From contig NC_072458.1 of NCBI RefSeq assembly GCF_027596085.1, positions 23,012,062-23,076,061 of the forward strand: a stretch of DNA of 64,000 nt. The letters are read 5' to 3'. The notes under the pieces are model-generated. The model was not told the DNA's origin. It saw only the letters and a program-made list of their open reading frames with translations, and searched no databases. The DNA is from Anoplopoma fimbria. Taxonomy: Eukaryota; Chordata; Actinopteri; Perciformes; Anoplopomatidae. Below are positions 21,800 through 34,215 of the stretch, in pieces (position 1 is the first letter of the stretch; each line of letters starts with the position of its first letter). The position numbers were made by a program, and so were the translations under genes.

Positions 21800-22240
21800 T
21801 TCTTATAAATCCTTCACAATAAAGCCCAAGTAATTCTAGCTTTTTTCTATTCCTTTCCTGATGCATCATTTTAATTTATTTATTTATTGAAGAAAAGCTG
21901 CTGACAAAGCCAATTCAGTGATAAACACATTTTATTATTTATGAATCCTTCACAATAAAAGCCCACCGTTATTAATACTGCTTAGTTTTCCTCTAAGATT
22001 TATTAGTAAATGTGTTTATTGAAGAATAGCCACTGACAAAGCTCCGCAAATTAAGTGATAAACATATTTCATTACTTATAAATCCTTCACAGTAAAAGTC
22101 CACCATTATGTTTGCAGTATACTGGCCTCCCTGCACTACTATTAGACATCTTTTGGGGAATAATAGTCTCTAACAAATCTGCGTTAATTAGTTGATAAAC
22201 ATAAATTATGTAAATGCTTCACAATAAAAGCCCTTGTGTG
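21800..22240 (+). repeat. Four-copy ~135-bp tandem repeat
   Basis: The block AATCCTTCACAATAAAAGCCC occurs at about 21808, 21944, 22080 and 22213 (variants AGTAAAAGTCC and AATGCTTCAC). Each is preceded by GATAAACA...TTAT and a CTGACAAAGC-type word, giving a unit of about 135 bp. The copies are diverged. The repeated AATAAA words could act as cryptic poly(A) signals. Confidence 0.8.
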
Positions 22241-22939
22241 AAACAAGAAGTCGAGGTTGATTTATTTGACGCATAACTTGCTTAAACTAGTTTGGCTCTT
22301 CTGCGGTTATTTTAAACCAATCAACGATCTTTTCCTGAACATTACCAAGTCGTTTTGTTTTCTAAACCCAACTTAGTTATTTCCCCTTAAGACAGAAGCT
22401 TATTTTAAAAAGACCGTTTGTATGTAACGAGCTAAAAAATGACGTGTTTTGGGACTTTTGTAGTAAAAGTTTCCACTCAAAAATCTTATAGTGGTGGACC
22501 TTTTGAATAAAACAAAAGTATGACATGCATCTAAAATAAAACTTACATTTTTAGAGAAAGATATTGATGATTGATGCATTTCTAAACTTATCTCCACTTT
22601 ATCCGTCCATATTTTATCTTTATTTCACCATAAAAATAATTAATTAACCTGCACATTACAAGATGTAGTCTGAGCACTTTTCATGCCATGTTTAACTGTC
22701 TGATTTCTCACCAGGCATGTAGCAGATGAACAACACTTGTTTTTTAATCCATATTTATTTTACATATTTGATACAATTTCTTACTCTTCCAGCTTTTTTA
22801 TGAAACAAAACTTACATTTCTAGAAAAATATATTCATAATTTATGCATTTCTGCACTCTTTCAGTCCAAATTCTGTCTTTAAATTCTCTTTATTTCACCA
22901 TAAATTGTATAAAATCTAAAGTGTGCAGACTCTTCTGTG

Positions 22940-23640
22940 TATCTGAGTGTGCGGCTGCAGGTTTTTCACATGCAGAGCGACTGATTTATCGGAGCGAGGC
23001 CTCCGTTGGTCCCCAGCGTCTCCCCCCTCTTCCCCCCCGGTCTGTCAGTGTTGAAGCCAACACCTCGATCCCGGGCAACAAACAGAACCCTCTCCAGCCA
23101 GTCATCAGTCTGTGTGTGTGTAGCTGTGTGAGTTTTGGCTTCAGCTGCTCGGCAACAAACACTAAACTTCAGCGAAATTTAGGGAAGGAACAAAAAAAAC
23201 AAAAAAACCAGCGTTATTGGTGCCTAAAATAGCAGCAGACCCCCCGGTGGGGTAAAAGTTTGATAGATAAAAGACTCCGCCTGGGGCAAAGTGTGACGAC
23301 AGAGCCTCCTGCTTGTTCGCTCTGCTGTCTGTTCTGACAGAAGATTGAAAGTTTTAATGTTTGCACGCGGCCTTTTTTGCTTTTTTTTTTTTTAAATAGA
23401 ATGTGTTCAAATGATTTCCTCCAGACAAACAGCCGTAAACAAGGTGGAGACTTTCAACTCCCGACATCGCCCCTCTCGTGACGGACTGTCAACACTTTTG
23501 GATGTCTTCAAAATCAACGCTTGACAGCTGGAATCAATAATCAATATGCAGCGACAATAACTGTAGATTTTTGTAAATATGAAATCTTTCCTGTCAGCAG
23601 TGTCTGATAATGTCTTCTTGCAGTTAAGTTGCAGCATAAA
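22940..23640. promoter_or_regulatory. CNE-like block with MEIS and PBX/HOX-like motifs
   Basis: Long high-complexity non-coding sequence. TGACAG (MEIS/PREP core) at 23522-23527 lies 5 bp from ATCAATAATCAAT (23533-23545), which is close to PBX/HOX sites in both registers. TTGATAGATAAAAGAC near 23259 and GCAGCGACAATAAC near 23549 add to the CNE appearance. It lies inside the presumed 3'-UTR intron. Confidence 0.35.
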
Positions 23641-23829
23641 AACATAAAATCTGTTCTTTCACACATAAATAAAATAAGAAATGTGAAAATATGTTAAAAA
23701 TACCAAAGTTAAACATGAAAGTAAAAGAACACAAGAGTTAAAGAAAGTGTCCGATCTTTAGCTGATCAGCAGTTTTCTAATACTATGAAATCACATATAT
23801 AGAAAATATGTATAATAAGTATACTTCAT

Positions 23830-24145
23830 ACTTAAGCATAACATTACACAAAATAACATAGCATATTATAATAAAATATAATATAACATAATATAACATA
23901 ATAAAATATAATAAAACATAATATAATACAATAAATATAATAAAATAATAAAACATAATATATTATAACATAATATAATAAAACATAATATATTATAACA
24001 TAATATAATATAACATAATATATTATAACATAATATAATATAATAAAACATTATAATAAACATATTATAATATAACATACTGTAACATAATTAAATATAA
24101 TTAAACATATAATATAACATAATATAATACAACATGATAAAATAT
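23830..24145. repeat. AT-rich tandem array (ATAATATAACA-type)
   Basis: Units such as AACATAATATATTATAACATAATATAA repeat across about 300 bp with small variations. Purely A/T with occasional C. Confidence 0.9.
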
Positions 24146-24289
24146 TGTGATGGTTTATGTGCGTTCTTGAACCAAACATCAGACTGAAAAACTCAACGTC
24201 AGCGTCGTGTTTTTACATCTTTACGGTAATAAAATAATTGAACTGTTTGTCACATCAAACATCCTGAAGCCGTCTGAAACCTTCAGCCG

Positions 24290-24560
24290 GCTGAGGTCTG
24301 GATCTTCAGGTGGTGGAGCCTCGTTAAATCGTTGTTGTTCTGTAGATCTGATCAGCTGGTGAGCCGGATGATAAATGAACAGGAGCTGCTTTCTAAACTC
24401 TGGCGGTTTTGTGACCGTGGCAACGATCCGGTCGGCTCTGCCAGACGGCGGGTTCTGGTTCCAGGTATCACCGCCGGCTGAGCTCGGCTCTCCGGATCCG
24501 TTTGGCTCTCAGATCTCAGAGCTGGAATCCAACGAACTGCAGCTCCAAACCTCTATCTAA
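24290..24560. other. GC-richer unique block
   Basis: Between two microsatellites lies a GC-richer stretch (CCGTGGCAACGATCC, CGCCGGCTGAGC). It has no clear splice-site pair and no convincing reading frame. It may be regulatory or simply unique sequence. Confidence 0.25.
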
Positions 24561-24719
24561 TCAGAGAGATTCAGGAAACATTCTTTATTAACTTATGAGC
24601 CAGATTTAAATAGATTTAAGTAGAAGAGAGAGACTTTCTTATGAATCTGACCGATTAAAACAAATACATTACATATTTAAGTGATAGAACATCAACTTTT
24701 TCCATATCTCTTTGTCTCT

Positions 24720-24774
24720 CTGTCTTTCCTTCCATCCGTCTGTCTGTCAGTCTGTCTGTCTGTCTGTATATCTA

Positions 24775-24821
<47 letters not shown>

Positions 24822-24942
24822 GTCTGTATATCTGTCTGTCTGTATATCTGTCTGTCTGTCTGTCTGTATATCTGTCTCTCTGTCTGTCTGTCTGTCTGTC
24901 TGTATATCTGTCTCTCTGTCTGTCTGTCTCTCTGTCTGTATA

Positions 24943-24975
<33 letters not shown>

Positions 24976-25240
24976 ATATCCATCTGTCTTTCTGTCCATC
25001 CGTCCATCCATCTGTCTGTCAGTCTGTATATCCGTCTGTCTGTCCACCCATACATCTGTCTGCCTGTCTGTCCATCCATCCGTCTGTCTGTCTGTCTGTC
25101 TGTCCATCCGTCTGTCTGTCTGTCTGTTTATCTGTCTGTCCCTCCTTCCGTTCATGTGGCATCTGTCTGTCTGTCCGTTCACATATCTGTCTCTTTATCT
25201 CTTTATCTTTCCGTCTGTCCGTCTATCAGTATTGACGGAT
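24720..25240 (+). repeat. (CTGT)n tetranucleotide array
   Basis: About 500 bp of CTGT repeats interrupted by ATAT, CATC and CTCT. Open frames on both strands are artefacts of the 4-bp period. Confidence 0.95.
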
Positions 25241-25539
25241 GTCTCCTTCTATCTGCATCATTGTTAATCGACACAGAAGCTTTGTTTGAACTTTTGTCAT
25301 CGATTGAAGAAAAACATTTTATTTTAAAAGGAGACTTCGATATATTTCTTGTGTTTCTAAAGTGTCTAATGGGAACAATGGTTTTGGAAACTGGTCCAGT
25401 ATTGATTCAGAAAGCTCACGTCCACTAAAAGTTCTTGTTCGTCTGAGTAACATTTTTAATATGTTTCACTATCGAACTGGTTGAAATGGTTTCCAGAGAC
25501 ATTTTTCCTGAGTTCTTAATTCAAATATCTTGAGATGTT

Positions 25540-25830
25540 TCTTTTATCCGTTTCTCCGTGTGATCCATCTGAGGCCTTCAGTCGGCCTGGCGCTCGTCTC
25601 TCCTGGACCAGACACTTGGGGTATGTTTGTTTTATGCCCCTCCAGGGCCAGACGGGCGGGGTTTGTCACACCGGATGCCAGCAGCTGGCTCACGATTTAT
25701 TTCAGGTCTCTGAAGTTGTCTAAGCCCCTCCCGTCTGGTACGCCGGGGAGAGTAAATCAAACATCACGCATTCTTCTGAGCCGCTATTCAGCTCAGACGT
25801 TGCCTTCAGAGGTGAGAGGAAAATGTGAGA
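25540..25830. promoter_or_regulatory. CNE-like block
   Basis: GC-richer complex sequence with GCCAGACGGGCGGGG (GC-box type) and CCAGCAGCTGGCTC (palindromic E-box CAGCTG near 25683). It has no recognisable protein. Judged by composition only. Confidence 0.25.
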
Positions 25831-26649
25831 TATTGAAAAGGAGTTTGTTTTGTGTGAAAGAAAGGAATGTATGTTTTTTGTTTGTGTGTTCAATGAAAAC
25901 ATCTCTTTTTATTATGTTTACCTGGCCGTCACTTCTACATTCTGCCCTCAAACACAGATTTCTCCTGCTTACATGCAAACTGCTGAGTAAATAAAAATTC
26001 CAACATAATTTATAGCGTAACTCACTTTGAAGGTCAAATACAAATTCTAGGGGTTTTAAAGTGTTTTTGGAAGGCTTACATAAAGAAATAGAACATATTA
26101 TTAAATACAGATTTTATAAAAGCCATATTCTAATGCACATGTGTAGGAAAGGTGTGAACATTTTCCACACAACAAAACTATATTAAAGCAAAATGTTAAT
26201 AAAGGATCATCTCATATTCAGCTCTCACAACTGGAATTAAAAACCCTAAAAGTTATTCAACCATTAAGCAAAACATTATCAATATGGAACTTACATCCTC
26301 CTGATATCGTTCCGTATTAATCATAACACTCTGTTTTTCGGGGGGAAATGGAAGATAAAAGCGACGGACGTATCTGTTTAGAATATTAATATTAACGGGA
26401 ATGAAATCAATAACCAAGAGGTGGCTGCAAAATAAAGTGTGAATGAATTACAAAATAGAAAAAAAGGTGATAAAGCATATTTGGTGAAGGGAGCGAATAT
26501 ATCATGAAATAACCAGTGTGTGTGTGAAAAAGATGGATGTTTAGTTAATGATGTTCTTTCTTTTCATAGTTTAGTTCTTTGGGTTTAGTAAAAGGTAGAT
26601 TTTTCTCTGGATCGGTTGTTGTGCACAACAATGCCCATGGATGGATTAC

Positions 26650-27690
26650 GGAACTCAACAGGAAGAGAAGAGATGCAAAATGTCTACAAAAAGATTCAAA
26701 AAGACCATAAAGAGACGCAAAACTACCAAAAAGAGACACAAAATGGTTCAAAACAGACACAAAAAGACCTTGAAGGGATTCAAAACGTCCAAAAAAGGTG
26801 CACAAGGACCAAAAAGAAATATAAAAGATTATGAAGAGACACAAAATTACCAGAAAAGAGACACCAAAAGACAACGAAGAAAGTCAAAACGTCAACCAAA
26901 CATTGCAAAATGACCAAAAAGACATTAAATAGATTCAAAATGTCTACAAAAAGAAGCAATATGATCAAAAAGAGACTCATATAAAGAGCACAGAGAAGCA
27001 AAGCTACCATAAAGAAACACAAAAAGACAATGAAGAGGTGCAAAACTACCAAAAAAAGGCACAAAATATCCGCAAAAGGTGCACAATGACCAAAAAGAGA
27101 TATAAAACTACCAGAAAAGAGACACCAAAATACCACGAAGGCAAAAGAAAGTCGCAAAATGACCAAAAAGAGACACAAAAAGACATTAAATAGAAATGTC
27201 TACAAAAAGAAACAATATGATCAAAAAGAGACTAATTAAGACAACAGAGAAGCAAAGCTACCATAAAGAGACACAAAAAGACAATGAAGAGATTCAAAAT
27301 GTCTACGAAAGATACAAAATGACCAAAAAAACCCAAAATGATCTTAAAGAGGCACCAAAAGACCACGAAGAAAGTCAAAACGTCAACCAAAAGTTGCAAA
27401 ATTACCAAAAGAGACCCAAAAAGACGATAAATAGATGCAAAATGTCTATAAAAAGTAAACAATATGACGAAAAAGAGACTCATTAAGACCACAGCAAAGC
27501 AAAACCACCATAAAGAAACACAAAAAGACAATGAAGAGATTCAAAAGGTCTACAAAAAGATGCAAAATGACCAAAAAGAGACACAGAACTACCATAAGGA
27601 GACACGAAAAGAGCATCAAAAAAGACAACACTACCTAAAAGAGACACAAAAAGGAGCCAAACGACCCAAAAGAAAAGCGAAAGATCCGTT
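26650..27690 (+). repeat. A-rich minisatellite, CAAAATGACCAAAAAGAGACA type
   Basis: Degenerate units of about 20-30 bp (AAAAGAGACACAAAATGACC) tile about 1 kb. A higher-order unit of about 250 bp is visible: blocks starting AAATGTCTACAAAAAG recur near 26938, 27194 and 27438. The same family occurs in the opposite orientation at 61330-62300. Open Lys/Gln-rich frames on + and Phe/Leu-rich frames on - are compositional. Confidence 0.85.
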
Positions 27691-28204
27691 ATGATCTCTA
27701 GTGACCTTGTTTTGATATTTTTAAACTCATATTTTACATGTCGGGGCCAAAACGTTCGTCGTGATCTTAAACTGATCTTTCCAGACGTCTGCAGCCAAAC
27801 ATCTAAATTTTATAATTTCTTTCTGTTCATAATAGCACAAGGTACCGCTGCCTTTCTCTCTTTTTGTCAACATAGAGGACGTGGCCTCGGCCGTCTTGTT
27901 TGAATAAACTTCATGACTTCATTTGTCAGCAGACAAAAAAAACAGTTAATCGTTTGCAGAAACGCTGGAGTCGTTCGGAGAGGAATAAGAAAAAGTGTTG
28001 CGTTGCTTTCTTTTTCTTTTTTTGTATTTTGGTTTACACATTGTGTGGGGCAGATTCAGGGTCAGAGGTTAAAGGTCACAGCAGCAAAATGAGACTAGGA
28101 GAGAGTGATGGCTTCGCCCAGATTACATCAAGAAGCCGAAACGATTGATGGAGCAAAAACAAATTCCTGCTGCACAAATTGATGCGATGTCTCCAGCTCG
28201 TATG

Positions 28205-28250
28205 TGTGTGTGTTAATGTTTTATGTGTGTGTGTGTGTGTGTGTGTGTGT
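28205..28250 (+). repeat. (GT)n microsatellite
   Basis: GT runs at 28205-28215 and about 28225-28250. Confidence 0.9.
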
Positions 28251-28440
28251 CATCCATTGTCCTGTCCCACTAATCACGGCGGCTCTGGGCTTCATTTAAT
28301 CAGCACAGCCCATAATAACCTATCAACAGTCGTAGCTTATAGATGAAGGTTTAATTGCTGAAATGCTGCAGTGCGTCTCCGTCGCTGTCGTCGTTATGAC
28401 GTTAAACACACACTGAACGTTACCTCTTTCCAGGTAAACG
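28251..28440. promoter_or_regulatory. CNE-like block
   Basis: Complex sequence with CCCACTAATCACGGCGG, TTCATTTAATCAGCAC and CATAATAACC. It holds several homeodomain-type TAATC/TTAAT cores within 130 bp, and then CGTCGTTATGACG. There is no ORF. Confidence 0.3.
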
Positions 28441-29644
28441 CCATCTGAACATGAGAATAATAATAATTGGGTTTAATTCCGTAGAATCGGTTTTAATAAA
28501 AAGAAAAAAGGTTTTTTGTTATTGTAAAAAATGATTCATTTGGAGCCAGAAATGGTCAGTTCAGGGCATTCAAATGGAAGAAAGATCAATAAATAAAAGG
28601 AAAAAGTCTCTATATTCAAATCTAGTACTTTTTAAATAAAATATCTGCCATTGAGAATCATCTGACATCCTTTAAAAGACTGAAACAAAAGCAAAAATCA
28701 TTTGACGTTAGATTTGTGAATTTTGTTGTCTGACTGCACTCTGTGTTGGTTGTGATTGCCAATCAACATTTTATCTTTGGTTAATTGATGCAGATATGAA
28801 GCTTTGTGTGTTTTCTATTGCTCATTTATTGGTTTTACGGAACCGGCTTCTGGGAAGGTTAGGATTTAGGCTGATTTTATAATTAAATTGGCTTAATCTG
28901 ATCTAGCGCCTCTGGCTTTTAGCTACCAGTAATTTGATTTTTTTTTTGTGTTGTCCAATTTTTGTTTCTGGGTTCTGGTTTTGTGAATTTCTTTTGGTTT
29001 ATAAAGTGGAACTTGATTCATATGAAGGTGGTGAAATATTTGGGACATCTGACCAGGTTCCTACAAAAGTCTGAATTTTTAAATAAAATTTGTCGTAGTA
29101 ATTTCTTGTTACAGTTCTTAAAAAGTTTAGAAAAATCAATAAAAATAAATGTTGCATTAACTGACTGTAGACTTTCATCATCCTGTGTGAATCCTGCTGC
29201 TTGTGTATGTGAAGGTAATGAAACGCAACGTCTGTCGGCCATATTGGACCGTCAGCTGTCGAGTAGCAGCTCTGATTGAACAGCTGATTGAACAGCTGTT
29301 CACAGCGCCTCCAGCTGATCAGCTTTTCTCTTAAACATAGAGCTGAGTTCCTGAATATTAACAGTGAGTTGAGGGGGAAATGTTTTAAGAACCAGACACA
29401 TAAAAATGAAATCAAAGAACCACTTGTTTGCAAAAGATACAGGCGACATGAGGAAAGAAGATTAAAACAGGAGGAAATCTCACATAATTATTCATTAAAC
29501 ATTTGTCAAACATTCATTAAAGTGTAGAATTAAACACCAACTACTGAAGGGTCATAATACCTAATTTTACTGATGTGCTTTTGTTTTGAAACATCTACAG
29601 GTGGTGTTGAGGTTTATGAAAAGTTTGTAACGGCAAAGTTTATT

Positions 29645-29647
<3 letters not shown>

Positions 29648-29690
<43 letters not shown>
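29648..29690. repeat. (AT)n microsatellite
   Basis: About 40 bp of uninterrupted AT dinucleotides. Confidence 0.95.
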
Positions 29691-29691
<1 letters not shown>

Positions 29692-30199
29692 AGTAGAGTT
29701 TTGAGTATAACATGCCTCTTGTACTGATGGCAGCTGTCAAAATGTACATTTATACTGAATTTATTTGAGACTGCGATACTATTTGATTACAAGCCTTCAT
29801 CTGAAAAGTTAAGGTATATTGTCTCTTTACATTCATTTTTTTGCTTTGTATATGTACAGAGTAAGTCTGCAGACAGCTTCAGTTTTGAAATGAAATCCTA
29901 CCTCCAGAAACTGAGAAAACACTTCTTGATTTATTTTTAACTAATCATGACCTTTTCCGTTGATATGATGAACATGTTAGAAAACAGTTTCTTATTTGTT
30001 CATCCAGCAGTTAGAGAGCAACAAGATGATTCATAAGGAGTCTTTGTGTTTGTGTCACCTGCTGCATTTAAGTCCAATATTCTCTCTCAGTTAGCTTTGT
30101 TTTTGGTCTCCTCCACCAAAAATCTGTATCTTTAGCTGCTAAATGCTCCGCTATGTTCACCAGCTAGTTTCTAACTAGAACTTTACACAGGAAACAAGC

Positions 30200-30435
30200 A
30201 AGTTAGGTATAGACAATAAAAATACTGAGTTACATTTAGGAAAAGATCATGAAATACTTAGATAAGTTTAGCAAAAGATCATAAAATACTTAGCTCATTT
30301 AGGAAAAGATGGTGAAATACTTAGTTAGGTTTAGTTAAAGATGGTGAAATACTTAGTTAGGTTTAGTTAAAGATGGTGAAATACTTAGTTAGGTTTAGTT
30401 AAAGATGGTGAAATACTTAGTTAGTTTAAGGGAAA
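30200..30435 (+). repeat. 32-bp tandem repeat
   Basis: The unit contains GGTTTAGTTAAAGATGGTG plus AAATACTTAGTTA. The last three copies (about 30324-30420) are almost identical and earlier ones (from about 30225) are more diverged. This gradient suggests recent expansion at the 3' side. Confidence 0.9.
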
Positions 30436-30875
30436 GATCCCCAATAAATCCCTTCAACACTTGACTGTTGATGTTTATTGAAGTGTTGAGTTTGCAGCAC
30501 ATCAGAAAACATGGAGGCTTCATACTTAAATATGAATGTATGAATACAGTTAAAGCAACTAAAGCTCCAATCCACTATTTGAGAACAACAAAGGAGACGT
30601 GTGTTACCGTCCATTGTCCTGTTTCTGTAATCACAGCCTCGTTTAGTAACTCCCACACAAACAACACAACTTTAACACAGTTTCCCTCTTACATGGATTA
30701 GGAGAGAGAGCGGCCGGTTATTATTTCACAACGTGTCCCAGTTCCCAGCAGCACCAGGCCTCCAGGAACACCGGCTCCAGGCACAACAATTGCTTTTTAA
30801 TCCTCCCTCTTTTGTTTAGTTTTTTGTATCCTCTTATTTTGACACTTTCTTTCCTCTCTTTTCTGTCCATCTCAG

Positions 30876-33800
30876 GTGCGATAAGGAGTTGACGCCGTCG
30901 CCGCCACTGCTGCTGGAAAGGAGGAGAAAAGAAAACGAGGTGGACGGAGAATGGAGCAACTTTTTTTTATATATATGATCAGATATCGTCATTTTTTGTT
31001 CTTTTTTATTTTTTTATCTCTTGATTGTCGCTTCCCGGCTCACACACAACATCATCCTCGCCGTTCTCGACCTGGAGTGACCCCCCCCTTCCACGTTCGC
31101 GCAACAAAAGCACGAGTTAGAAAAAAAAAAAAAAAACTGCGGGGGCTTTTATTTTATTTTGTTGAGGCGGATACACGCTCCCAAATTGAAATCAGAGGAG
31201 TGCAAGGAGAGATTCAGGGTCACGATCTGTGAAGATAATTGAAACTGCCCTCCCTAACAGTGAATCTATAATTGGACCTTTCTTTTTCATTTCTCACAGT
31301 GATGTGAGTTTGACAATAGTTTAACAAAACAGGAGCTAATCCTCTTCTAGTATAAGCAGAGGCGAGGCTCAGTGCACATCAGTTATTCGACTTAAAGCTG
31401 TAACAACAAGTAGAATTTGTTTTTTCTTCCCCAAATTTCCTTTCAGAGGCAGATTAGTTGTACTTATGCTGTACTAGCCAGTCACAGTAAAATATTATGA
31501 ATAATATTCAATTTAGGTAAAATGAAAGAAGTAAATAATGTGGTACTGCCCCTTTAAGATGCCCCGCTACCATTTTCATATAACATACTAGTACACGGAG
31601 TATTAATATTGACTGTAACACACAAATTTATCATTCACTCAAAGATCAAAATCAATGCAGCAAAACAAGAGATAATGTATTTTTTTATTCCACACCTGGT
31701 TTAAACCTGGAGCCTACATTACCCACAATGCACCGTGACTATAGATAGTTTACAATCAGGTGATTAGTTGGTTTATGACAACTGTCTATAGTTCGGAAAC
31801 ATAAATGTTAAATTGATTAATTGCTCGTTTGGATGCTGAAACAAAATATATATTTCTTTAGATTTATTCAGACTTTTTAAAGAGAAACTGAAACCTAAAG
31901 TGACGTATAAGATACCGTGACTTTTAATGGCTTTTAATGTCATCAACCTCCCCTTTAAAAAATCAAACATTCCCTTTAAGTTGGAGTTAAATTTGTTCTG
32001 AACATTTTTTCACTTTCCTTTAAGTAAAAACACATTTCTTGATCCAAACTAAACTTCTCCTTTAAGTCGCTCTGAAGGAGGCTGCTCCATCTCGTGATGG
32101 GGGGGATTAGCGGGTCGTGACCTCTGGACCGGACGGATGTTTTTGCGGCCGAGGTGATGTTGTGCGTGACCTGTGTTGCCGTGGAGACGCGAGGAGGAGG
32201 AGGAGGAGGAGGAGGGTGAAACCGGAGCACTGAATGTGTGCCTGCAGCAGCAGTCTGACTGTAACACACCGACCGACAGAGAGACAGACAGGTTGGATTT
32301 AAAACAAACAAATAAACAAACAAACAAAATGCCGAGTGCCAAAGCTGGAATCTGCTGCATTCTAACTACACTTTTGAAAGAAAAAAAAGAAAAAAAAAAG
32401 GGTTCTTCTTCTCCTTCTTGTAAATAGAATATATATGTTTGTTTGTTTGTTTTGTTTTTCCTGTATTGCTACAGATTTGTAAAATTTTTGCGGACAAAAT
32501 TTTGTTACATTTTGTAAAAAATGGGAGCAAATCCCCCCGAAACCCTCCTAGTTTGTTTTTTAAACCCCCTCTCTCTCGGCTTCTCTCGCCTCTTCTTCTT
32601 TTTATTTCTTGTTTTATTTGTTGATGGACTCTAAAGAAACGCTGCCAGCTGTGGTGCAACGTTTTTATTTTTATTTTTATTATTTTTCTTTATTTCTCCG
32701 TCTCTCTTTTTGTACTGAACCGGAGTGGAACCACTAGAAGAAAAAAAAAAAAAAAAAAAAAGGACGGACCAGTTGGCAAAACTTCAGTCACTTCTTCTTC
32801 ATCTCACCGGCACTGGACTTCCGCCCGCCACTTCCCCGCTGAGAGGGGGAGAAAGAGGGGGAGGAAGAGGGGGGGACTTCGCTTCACATTAAATCAGATT
32901 TAAAAAATCAAAACACACAAAAAAAAGCACCTTTGGACCTTTTTTTCTTTTTCTTTTTTTTTTTACTGTGCTGAAGTGAAGTCAAGTGCTATTATTATTA
33001 TATTATTATTATTATTATTGTTATCGTAGCCACTCTGTCTGGAACCCTATTTTGAAGAAAAAGAAAAGAAAAAAAAGAAAAAACTTTAAGCCAATCTGCA
33101 CTTCCTGTTCCGACGAACATGCTTGTACGACCAAGTGACTGTCGTGGATCTGATGAGGAACAAACATGAAAACAACAACAACAACAACAACAAAGCAGTT
33201 AAGAAAGGATTGAACTGTAACGATTCACACACACAAACCCAACAATCCAGAATCATGCTGCCTGAATCAAACTTTAATCTCTTGTTTCTCTTCCTCGCTT
33301 CCATCACTTTTGTCTTTTCCTTTCTCTCACTTCTGTTTCCTTCCTTCGTTGATTTGTTTTCCTCTCTGTCTTCGTCGTCCTGCACTCCATCATACACACC
33401 TGTAATAAAACAAACAAAACAACAACAACAAACGAAAAAAAAAGATGAAATAGCCTTTTATTCAACACATAACTACATGTTGGCTCGGTAGGCTTAGTCG
33501 AAACTAGTTCCATTCCGACAGAAAAGAATAATAGTAAAAAAACAAAATATGAGCTTCTTTATGTATCGCTTCTGCCGCTGTAGTGTCCTGGTCAGATTTA
33601 AAGATGATAAGAATACATATATCTGAAATACTGTATTTACAAATGCACACCAGGGCTGGCCTCAACAAACAAACAACAACAACAAGGGGGGGGTTTAAAC
33701 TCCGTCCACTGGGGTTATTTTGTACTGCTGGTTTGTATCAAAAATGCTTGTTTCTGCGCTTAAAGTCTTCATAGTTTTTTAAACTCGGTAGCGTTCAGCA

Positions 33801-34215
33801 TCAGCTCTGCGCCGCTGCAACAAAAAAGAAAACGCTAAAAAAGAAAGCAGCGCTGTAAAGATGGTTGACGCACAGCCTTAGAAAGCTTCCAAGAGACTTT
33901 TATTTTTGCAAGTGTATAGTTTTAATTGAGTATTTTTCTGATGAATGATTGAATGTATTTGCTTCTAGGAGTTAAGTAAATGTCGTGGGTTTACTGTCTG
34001 AATGTTTGAAGAGGAAAGAGTCGAGCACACAAAAAAAAGAAACTTCAGAAGTGGCTTATGGATTTTCAAACAGCTGCTTGTAGGTACTGATTAAAAAAAG
34101 AAAATCTGTCTGAAAAAATTAGCAAAGCTGTTCAAACAACAACATCCAAAAACTGTGACGCGTAATCTGACAGATGGTCGCTGTTATCAAAGTAGAATAA
34201 ACATTTTTAGCTTTT
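30876..34215 (+). other. zhx2: Probable zhx2 3'-UTR terminal exon
   Basis: Starts after a good acceptor (TTTTCTGTCCATCTCAG). The sequence is U/A-rich with no sustained reading frame, as expected for a long 3' UTR. It includes AU-rich and CAA-repeat tracts, a (GGA)n run at 32190-32214, poly-A runs, and ATTATT repeats near 32990-33020. Poly(A) signals AATAAA occur at 33404-33409 and 34196-34201, so the 3' end may be near 33430 or 34220. The link to zhx2 rests on the donor right after its stop codon and on my recollection that the last exon of mammalian ZHX2 is untranslated. The exon's extent is uncertain. Confidence 0.4.

Larger units (their letters stand above)
21160..30875 (+). other. zhx2: Presumed zhx2 3'-UTR intron
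   Basis: Opens with GTGAGT and would end with TCTGTCCATCTCAG (AG at 30874-30875). It contains several tandem arrays (21800, 23830, 24720, 26650, 30200) and CNE-like blocks, listed separately. Stretches not listed (21165-21795, 22250-22935, 25260-25540, 25835-26645, 27695-28200, 28445-29640, 29700-30195) show no exon, RNA or repeat I can support. Confidence 0.4.

Noticed and set aside
24681..25428. Cys/Leu/Ser/Val-rich frames of up to 238 codons
   Set aside because: Translation of (CTGT)n; the tetranucleotide period gives the same residues in every frame.
26545..27694. Lys/Gln-rich and Phe/Leu-rich frames
   Set aside because: The minisatellite keeps frames open; no domain and overlapping frames on both strands.
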